This document shows positions 57,416 through 64,000 of a DNA stretch of 64,000 nucleotides, piece after piece (positions within the stretch are counted from its first letter, which is position 1; every line of letters begins with the position of its first letter). The translations under genes and the position numbers were made by a program. A model generated the notes under the pieces. That model was not told where the DNA came from. It did no database searches and saw only the letters and a program-made list of their open reading frames with translations. Source of the DNA: Stromatinia cepivora (taxonomy: Eukaryota; Ascomycota; Leotiomycetes; Helotiales; Sclerotiniaceae); contig RCTD01000016.1 of NCBI GenBank assembly GCA_014898415.1, forward strand, positions 558,001-622,000, read 5' to 3'.

Positions 57416-58600
57416 CTACTCAAATATCTTCAAAAATCCCCACATCCCAAATCCACTCAGTACCGGGATCGTCAAGTTGTCATCCCACCCAAATATGTCT
57501 ACCACCTCACTAGCCGCCGCTGTGAAACCGGTCCATACACTCATTATACCCAAAGCTAAACCCCCAGAAACAATGCTTTGAGCCTCACTCAAACCAATGA
57601 GATCCCGGATTCCCGCAGGAAGAATCAAGTCTCCCGTGAACATAAAAGGCCAGTCCAGATCATCGGGGAAGGGGCCGGTTCTTGGTGCTAACCATCCCCA
57701 AAATACAGCTGCGGTGGCCACACCAACGGCGAATGCAGCAAGAGACCCAGCAAGTGATTTACCATGTCTTATCCTTGGAGTGTATCTTCCGTAGGCTCGC
57801 CCAACGGTACTCGCCGCCGTATCACACCAACTCAAAAGGAGTATTCCCATCACACCGACATCTTTCGGAAAGAATCTAAGTACGATCCACGCGCCAAGTA
57901 AATACCAGATGACACCATTCCATCCAGCATACTCAGTTTCCCGCATGAAAGCTCCGAGCAATCGTACGTATAAACTATTGAAAGCCGGATAATTATGCCG
58001 AACATAATCCACGGTTGCAATGGGGATCAGGGCTCCTATTAGATAAGGTGTAATAGCATCTGTTTGAACACCAGATATATAAAGCCAGATTGTGAAGAAT
58101 CCTATAGAAACGTGCAACAACTTCCTTGGTATTTCATGACGGTGTACAAACGACCTCCATTGCCTGTGGATGGGTATAAGTCCCAAAGGACTAGGACTTC
58201 TGCTAAAGTCTCTCCAGCTCCAGCCTGACCTTGCGCTCGTGGGGGAAAGATGCCCATTCGAGGCCTTTCCATTTGTACCATTTGTTTCTTCTGACTTGAC
58301 ACCTTCTGCAGGCTTGGAAATCTTTTTCGTAGTCTTGACTGTGGAATTTGCTACTTTTCGTGGTCTTAAAGGACTTCTGCTCCTTGATCTGGATCTGTCC
58401 AGTTCAATAGCCGAATCCTCGGCATCGGTCCCATCCTCATCTATTCCTTCATCTATCGGGAGCGTCTGCGCTGACACCCTTTTCCTCGCAGATCTGGTCA
58501 TAGGCCCAAAATACTCTCCATTTTGCGAGATTTCGGATGGAGTTGGGGAAGGAGATATGACTCGCGGCGTAGCCGGAATGTCTGAAAATGATCTCGGCAT
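57416..58600 (-). CDS. dgk1: CTP-dependent diacylglycerol kinase Dgk1-like
   Basis: ER/nuclear-membrane kinase that uses CTP to make phosphatidate from diacylglycerol, opposing the lipin phosphatase. From the ATG at 58600 (MPRSFSDIP) it is 394 aa; the frame is open to an earlier ATG at 58843, which would give 475 aa, but those 81 residues look like translated leader. The N-terminus is polar (SPSPTPSEISQNGEYFGPMT, RSRSRSRSPLRPRK). The membrane domain starts at about residue 165 with HEIPRKLLHVSIGFFTIWLY, then the CTP-transferase-like motifs LLSWCDTAASTVGRAYGRYTP and RHGKSLAGSLAAF, and a terminal SEVVDIFGWDDNLTIPVLSG. These match the fungal Dgk1 layout. Identification is firm; the start is not. 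Confidence 0.88.
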   Translation of the reverse strand: MPRSFSDIPATPRVISPSPTPSEISQNGEYFGPMTRSARKRVSAQTLPIDEGIDEDGTDAEDSAIELDRSRSRSRSPLRPRKVANSTVKTTKKISKPAEGVKSEETNGTNGKASNGHLSPTSARSGWSWRDFSRSPSPLGLIPIHRQWRSFVHRHEIPRKLLHVSIGFFTIWLYISGVQTDAITPYLIGALIPIATVDYVRHNYPAFNSLYVRLLGAFMRETEYAGWNGVIWYLLGAWIVLRFFPKDVGVMGILLLSWCDTAASTVGRAYGRYTPRIRHGKSLAGSLAAFAVGVATAAVFWGWLAPRTGPFPDDLDWPFMFTGDLILPAGIRDLIGLSEAQSIVSGGLALGIMSVWTGFTAAASEVVDIFGWDDNLTIPVLSGFGMWGFLKIFE

Positions 58601-59387
58601 TGTGAAATTTGGCAAACAGGGTATTCGAATCACGCCAGCGGGTGTCCGTCGACCAAAAGCAAATGTTCGCAGCAGCGAGATTGTAGAGAATAGATGTTGG
58701 TCTTTCCGTGAAGAGCGTTTTGCGTTGGCGGAAGAAGATATGTCAAATGAATCTATTGTATGAGAAGGCACGAGAGGTGCAGACTGAGCTGCATTGTTGA
58801 AGAAAGATATGATGACTTTTTGCGCCGCGTGAAGACGTGGCACATGAATTTATAAGTTGGTTCTTTTTAAGTGTTAACGGGAGATTGGAATTAAATGAGA
58901 CACGGACTGATAAGGTTTCCCGGACGCGGCACAGAAGAACAGCAAAGAAAGCTGAAGGGAGTGTGACTAAGCACGCGACCACTACTTCTTCACATGTGAA
59001 TTTGGTAGATGTAAAAGTAAGAGAATGAAACATAGATAAAACGAATCTATTTCATATGAAATTGAATATTTACAACTATAGAATTGTTTTCACTAGCGTT
59101 TATTTTCTATCAATATCGAAGTTTACCTATTTTAACAAAGGATAAGGTAGCATTATATCATTTTTAAACTTCAACCCTTCTGACGTAAGAACAGAAAGAA
59201 AACTTTGAATGGAGGGAAAAGGTGCATCCTCGACCAGGGTCCAACTCGCTAAATTTTGTCGGACCCGGAAAAAAAAAAGCTCAATGTCGATAAGATAAGA
59301 AAATTCCAAATTCCAAATTCCAGTTTCAACTCCCATCGCAAACTTATGGTGATAGAAAAACCAGCTTCATATCAAGATAATAGAGCC
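58601..59387. other. Divergent intergenic region (dgk1 / spb4)
   Basis: Promoters of both genes. It includes the possible N-terminal extension of dgk1 up to 58843 on the minus strand and a nine-A run at 59271-59279. No further gene. Confidence 0.5.
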
Positions 59388-61315
59388 ATGGCGATCGATG
59401 GCGAGAAAAAGAAAGATCCAAGAGCTTGGGATGCACTCACACCTTCATTGGCCGAATGGATACTGGATGCCATCTCATCAATGGGTTTTGAAAAAATGAC
59501 CCCAGTACAAGCATCTACCATTCCCTTGTTTATGGGAAATAAAGATGTTGTTGTAGAGGTAGGTTTACTATATCATCTTGTAAACTTCGTACTGACAAGT
59601 CTAAGGCTGTCACAGGTAGTGGGAAAACTTTGTCTTTTTTAATACCTGTTGTGGAAAAGTTGTTGCGATTGGAGGAGCCCATCAAGAAACACCATGTCGG
59701 TGCTATAATTGTATCTCCAACTCGGGAGCTCGCGACTCAAATCCATTCGGTCCTCACCTCTTTACTCGCATTTCACGAACCGTCTGCCGAAGCGCTGAAA
59801 CCATTGGAGGAGGGCGAGAAACGGAAACCTTCGTCGACGTTAAGAGTAGTCCCACAACTTTTACTCGGAGGTACAACTACTCCGGCGCAAGACCTCAGCA
59901 GATTTCTGAAGAATAGCCCGAATCTCCTCATTTCCACACCTGGCAGATTACTAGAACTACTTTCTTCTCCACATGTTCATTGCCCACAATCTTCGTTCGA
60001 GGTTTTGGTACTAGACGAAGCAGATAGGTTATTGGATCTAGGTTTCAAGGATGATTTGCAGAAGATTCTCAGTCGTCTGCCGAAGCAAAGGCGAACAGGT
60101 CTTTTCAGTGCTAGTGTCAGTGAAGCAGTAGGGGAAATAGTAAGGGTTGGTCTGAGAAATCCAGTGAAAATCGCTGTGAAGGTCAAAGGGGCTGGAGGAG
60201 GTGATAAAATGACCCCTGCGAGTCTTCAAATGTCTTACCTATTGACTCCACCAACGCACAAGTTTCCTGCTCTGCTATCTTTACTATCACAGCTTGAACC
60301 AACCCCCCAGAAATCTATAATCTATCTTTCGACTTGTGCCGCGGTCGATTACTTCCAACCTATACTTGAAGCAGTCCTGCCTAAGCAATTTGCTTTAGTT
60401 TCATTACATGGCAAGCACCCACCTAACGTAAGGCAAAGGAATTTCTCAAAATATGTCGCAGCAGTCAGTCCAACGATACTTCTCACCACAGATGTAGCCG
60501 CAAGAGGTCTTGACATACCACAGGTCGACTTGGTTGTGCAAATAGATCCACCGTCAGACCCAAAAGTGTTTCTTCATAGGTGCGGAAGAGCGGGCCGAGC
60601 CGGGCGAAAGGGATTGAGTGTCATTTTTCTACAGCCAGGACGAGAGGAAGATTATATCCCGTTTCTCGAAATTCGTAAAACCCCAATCACGCCCCTCAAA
60701 CGGCCTGAAATTAGCACGACTGACGATGCTGCTAAAATTCTTATCTCAAAGATGCGTAAAGAAGTGCTTGCAGATCGTGCTCTTTATGATAAAGGACAAC
60801 GTGCCTTCGTCAGTTGGGTTCAGGCATACTCAAAACATCAAGCAAGTAGTATATTCCGAGTTGCTGGCCTTGACTGGACTGACCTAGGCAATGCTTGGGC
60901 ACTTGTTAGACTACCTAAAATGCCTGAACTGAAAAATTGGGAAGGTGATAAGACCTTGGGCATTAAATTAGATATGTCTGAGTATGCATACAAAGACAAG
61001 GTCAGAGAAAAGGCAAGAAGAGTGGCGATGGAGGAAGCGAAGAATGCCGGTCCATATGTACCAACGGAAGAGCAAATAGCGAGGAAGAAGCAAAGGGAGG
61101 CTTGGAGTCAGAAGCATGAGAAACAAGATTTGAAAGAGCTCAAGAGGGAAAAGAAGAAGAGAAAGAGAGAAATCGAAAGACTCGACAAGATGACAGATGA
61201 AGAAAAGAAAGTAGAGCAAGAAAAGGAGAGAGAGTTACAGGCTTTGATCGAGCAGGTGAAGAAGAGAAAGATTGAGGATGATGCTGATGACGAATTTGAG
61301 GGTTTTGCTGATTAG
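59388..61315 (+). CDS. spb4: DEAD-box RNA helicase Spb4
   Basis: ATP-dependent RNA helicase acting in 60S ribosome assembly (27S pre-rRNA). Exons 59388-59558 and 59606-61315 join to 626 aa. Motifs in order: Q-motif ([10 protein letters not shown]), I AVTGSGKT (58-65, made at the exon junction), Ia PTRELATQ, Ib [24 protein letters not shown] as SAS in place of the usual SAT, IV-V ([12 protein letters not shown]) and [15 protein letters not shown]. The C-terminal Spb4 region ([45 protein letters not shown]) separates it from other DEAD proteins, followed by a Lys/Glu coiled coil. The start at 59388 ([14 protein letters not shown]) has a good CCATGG context. Confidence 0.94.
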
Positions 61316-61685
61316 CTGCAAGCTTTTTGTATTCTAGATTACTGTCAAGATATACCCTCTCAATGATGCCTAGCTCTTAATATATCATTGATATTATATT
61401 TCCGAAAAACTCTTGTGGATAACTTTCCTGGTGTCCAGACTCGAACTGCAAATACAATTTGTGTTGTACATTTAGTAAAATGGCCAAATTCTAATACCCT
61501 CTCACCACATACCTAGTATGTTAGTTTCCATAGATGACCGGTTCTCCTTCGGTTATCTAATAGTTGTTCTCATGCAACAGCGAAATTCGCCACATCTACC
61601 CTCTTCGACATACCAGAGATCATCGTCATAAGCACGGTCTGTTTATCCTCTCCGCAATAAATATATTCCCATGTCCTGCCTATAT
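61316..61685. other. Convergent intergenic region
   Basis: 3' flanks of spb4 and the minus-strand gene at 61686. No gene or repeat recognised. Confidence 0.5.
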
Positions 61686-62435
61686 TTAGGCCCAGCTGCC
61701 CTTTGCTTCCAGCCCCATCTTCTGCTCCAATTTCGCCCATGGATTCTCGTTGAAACTCCGATCATAATATCCTTCATACCATGTCTTATTAAATGTTCCC
61801 CGTCCACTCGGTCTTGAACTTGCCATGCTCCCTGCCTCACTTCCACCGCTTCTTCCTCCCCTACCACCCCCAGCACTTCCTTTAAATCCCATGTTGTTAT
61901 GCACTAGCCTTCCCGGAAGACCATGTGGAAGTCCCGACGCTGGTTGTGAAGTATTTGTACTGGCAGGCTCGGGCGCAGCAGCTAGAATCGCATCAATTTG
62001 TTCTTGTGCTTTCCGTCTTTCCTCCACTATTGCTGGATCCTCTGATACCCCATCCTGACCCAATGCATATTCGCCTCCTTCAATGCCATCAAATATCGGA
62101 GGCGGCGCACTCGTATCCAGATATCTCGGCCCCTCGTCTTCCCCAGTTCCATCCCCATCCTCCTCATCGCCCAAATCAATCTCCTCCTCATTTCTCTTCT
62201 CCACAGTCTTTACCCCCATAACCCTCATCTTGCCCAATGGAATCTGATTCCCACCACTTCCCTGTCCCTTCTTTCCTCCCCGATCAATCTTCTCCAACTC
62301 TGCGCCTTCGACAAATGCGTCAGTCGCAGCATTGAACTTGCGTTTCTTAGAAAGCGCATTTTGATCTCCGAAACCAGAGAAACCCATCATAGCTGCCATT
62401 GCGGCGGAATCATCTTCGACTTCGATATCATCCAT
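61686..62435 (-). CDS. Conserved acidic hypothetical protein, possibly RNA-related
   Basis: Single exon, 249 aa. The start MDDIEVEDDSAAMAAMMGFSGF places an acidic stretch before MMGFSGFG; a similar short MMGF motif occurs in tri-snRNP 27K-type proteins, but the match is too short to name it. The middle is acidic (EEEIDLGDEEDGDG), with a Gly/Arg/Ser run (GGGRGGRSGGS) at about residue 195. The C-terminus FNKTWYEGYYDRSFNENPW is aromatic-rich and looks conserved. No membrane span. The composition suggests a nuclear protein; no function is claimed. The start is the first ATG of the frame and the frame shows no intron. Confidence 0.75.
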   Translation of the reverse strand: MDDIEVEDDSAAMAAMMGFSGFGDQNALSKKRKFNAATDAFVEGAELEKIDRGGKKGQGSGGNQIPLGKMRVMGVKTVEKRNEEEIDLGDEEDGDGTGEDEGPRYLDTSAPPPIFDGIEGGEYALGQDGVSEDPAIVEERRKAQEQIDAILAAAPEPASTNTSQPASGLPHGLPGRLVHNNMGFKGSAGGGRGGRSGGSEAGSMASSRPSGRGTFNKTWYEGYYDRSFNENPWAKLEQKMGLEAKGSWA

Positions 62436-63122
62436 GATTTAATTTAATTCGCAGTGGTTGTTGTTGTCGGAAACTCAAGGTGTGGTTCAGAAAGATCTTG
62501 GATCGGTAGCCTCGCAACCCTCAACTTCTCAAAAGTTTTGTTGCACGTCTGAGGGCAAAACCAAATATGGGGCTTTTGGGAAAAGTATAAATTTTATTGT
62601 AGATTTGGAAAGAGGGGGGTTGTGCGATCTCGAAAAAAATTGTCCCGGGGATTTTGAAAGAGAAATTGAGGAGTGATGGCGAGGGGCGTTTTGGTGGTTT
62701 TTTGTTTACAATGGCGAGGTTAGAGGCGGAGCCTTGCAGTTTGAGGTCTGATTGGGACCCACATGAGCTCCAATTCATTCAATAAACCCCCCGAGGTTCT
62801 CAAGTTCTTTTTCCTATTCACTTTCCTTCAAAGAAGAAATTCACTCTACACCAACGATGGAATATATAAAATCTGGTGTTTGTTTGTTAAGGATGTATGA
62901 CCAAATCCAGTCAAAAGGTAAAATTTAGAGATTGGAAAGGTAAGATGAGCGAGGTTGTGTCAAAATATAACACTCCTGCCGCTTTGTTTCAACTGATTGT
63001 CACGTCCTAGCAACATCGCGCTTCACCAATGGCAAGGCTACTTCATATCTCGAAGCACTGGAATCATAGATCTATAGTACTTCAAATATCACAGGAATTC
63101 TACATCAAAACCCATCGTAGTT
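62436..63122. other. Divergent intergenic region
   Basis: Promoters of the two flanking unknown genes. Short open frames here (62458-62676, 62521-62778) overlap antiparallel and have no support. Nothing else recognised. Confidence 0.5.
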
Positions 63123-63716
63123 ATGGTCGACACATCCAAAATAATCATCCGCTCTCCCCTCAAATACAACCACCCTTCACCTACTTTTACCACTCCACCT
63201 CTCGAATGGCTCCAGCACACCTGGTCCGTCACGCATTCCACACTTCCCATGTGGAAAAAGGCGAAAAATGTACGCATAACCTATAAAATCATACCGCCCA
63301 CCTCTCCTCATGCAGCACCGCTTCTCGACGACGAAGTAACCTCCACGCCTACATCTAAAACCTGGTTGCCGCAACCGAAAAGTATACAAGGTATTGATAC
63401 GCTAGATGGAGATGGAGCTTGGAATTGGAGAGGGAAGGGCTGGTTGAAGATTGCGAGTAGTCATTGGGAGGTATTGGGATGGGGAGAGAGGGAGATTACG
63501 GAGGGGTTGGGGATGGGTGAAAAGGAGAGGTGGGTTGTTACTTGGTTTGCGCCGAGTTTGTTTACACCGCAGGGGCTGGATATCTACAGTAGCAGGAAGG
63601 AGGGATTGTCAGAAGGGACGTACAAGGAGGTCAAGCAGGTGTTAGAGGAGATGGAAGTGGCCGATTTGCGGGAACTGGTCAAAAAGGATATGTTTGAGGT
63701 TAGGATTGAGTATTAA
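63123..63716 (+). CDS. Conserved hypothetical protein
   Basis: Single exon, 197 aa. No domain is named. It is rich in Trp and aromatic residues spread through the chain (PLEWLQHTWSVTH, GDGAWNWRGKGWLKIAS, HWEVLGWGE, RWVVTWFAPSLFTPQGLDIY), a pattern seen in beta-barrel, lipocalin-like folds; that is only a guess. The C-terminus is a charged helix (GTYKEVKQVLEEMEVADLRE). No signal peptide. The start MVDTSKIIIRSP follows C/A-rich sequence. The second half is G-rich on the coding strand. The gene is convergent with the partial gene at the window's right edge. Confidence 0.72.
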   Translation: MVDTSKIIIRSPLKYNHPSPTFTTPPLEWLQHTWSVTHSTLPMWKKAKNVRITYKIIPPTSPHAAPLLDDEVTSTPTSKTWLPQPKSIQGIDTLDGDGAWNWRGKGWLKIASSHWEVLGWGEREITEGLGMGEKERWVVTWFAPSLFTPQGLDIYSSRKEGLSEGTYKEVKQVLEEMEVADLRELVKKDMFEVRIEY

Positions 63717-63759
63717 GGTATAATTGGGCTGCAAATTGTAATGCTAGACAGTAGATTTG

Positions 63760-64000
63760 TTAATCTCTATTGTGATGATGGCGATGGTGATGTTTGTGTC
63801 TATGTCGATGTCGATCGCTCTCATCTCTTTCTGACCTCCGACGGTGTCGATGCCTACGTTCTCGCTCTCGTTCATGGTCCGAATCAGTCCTGTCCAAACT
63901 AAATCCTTCCAAATCATCATCCTTACCGTCATCATCTTGCCTCCGTTTCCTTTTATTCCTTCGCTCCTCTGCCTCCAGTTCCCTTACCTCTCTCTCTTTC
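63760..64000 (-). CDS. Partial Arg/His-rich protein, C-terminal end
   Basis: The frame enters from the right edge and ends at a TAA at 63760-63762, giving about 79 residues. It begins with a charged helix (KEREVRELEAEERRNKRKRR), then DDDLEGFSLDRTDSDHERER, and closes with Arg/Ser/His repeats (RHRHRRRSERDESDRHRHRH). Such tails occur in nuclear RNA-processing proteins. The family cannot be named without the rest of the gene. An overlapping frame on the same strand is rejected because it is a compositional shadow. Confidence 0.65.
   Translation of the reverse strand, partial: KEREVRELEAEERRNKRKRRQDDDGKDDDLEGFSLDRTDSDHERERERRHRHRRRSERDESDRHRHRHKHHHRHHHNRD

Noticed and set aside
61430..61460. tRNA-like B-box (GTCCAGACTCGAACT)
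   Set aside because: No matching A-box or acceptor stem of the right spacing could be found around it.

Overview
The window is nuclear DNA of a filamentous ascomycete. Genes are mostly split by short introns (about 45-110 nt, GTRAGT-type donors, CTAAC/CTAAT-like branch sites, YAG acceptors) and lie on both strands with AT-rich spacers. The protein content (Dlt1, a Zn2Cys6 factor, a CBM18-tailed carbohydrate oxidase, a sedolisin, fungal Dgk1 and Spb4) fits Pezizomycotina. The overall style resembles Leotiomycetes such as the Botrytis/Sclerotinia group, but that placement is an inference. I support 29 protein-coding loci: 27 complete, one decayed pseudogene and one cut by the right edge. I see no convincing tRNA, rRNA or CRISPR.

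Layout. 0.2-8.5 kb is housekeeping: a Dlt1-like membrane protein, V-ATPase V0 subunit a and a class I aminotransferase. 9.5-25.6 kb looks accessory: a broken GMC oxidoreductase, a two-module beta-hydroxyacid dehydrogenase, a secreted FAD carbohydrate oxidase with a chitin-binding tail, a small charged protein, a Zn2Cys6 regulator, a ~645-bp MITE-like element, a secreted aspartic protease, a 10-bp minisatellite and an orphan protein, all separated by long AT-rich gaps. 26.6-40 kb holds taxilin, the mitochondrial peptidasome Cym1, ornithine decarboxylase, a membrane-anchored M24 peptidase and an OGFr-domain protein. 41.5-44.1 kb is a nine-exon secreted sedolisin. 45-64 kb is gene-dense and centred on ribosome, RNA, vacuole and membrane biology: uS2/Rps0, mitochondrial uS15m, V-ATPase subunit d, Nop58, an RS-domain protein ending in a Hub1/UBL5-like fold, PIG-H, KXD1, Dgk1, Spb4, two conserved unknowns and the 3' end of an Arg/His-rich gene.

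How the genes relate. Two V0 subunits (a and d) and KXD1 act at the vacuole/endolysosome. Rps0, Nop58 and Spb4 serve the cytosolic ribosome and uS15m the mitochondrial one; AACCCTAA boxes lie upstream of Rps0/uS15m and Nop58. The oxidase, the aspartic protease and the sedolisin are predicted secreted enzymes. The most distinctive items are the RS/Hub1-like fusion protein, the MITE-like element with TTA target duplications, the multiply lesioned GMC gene, the oxidase-CBM18 fusion, and the organisation of the ornithine decarboxylase leader.
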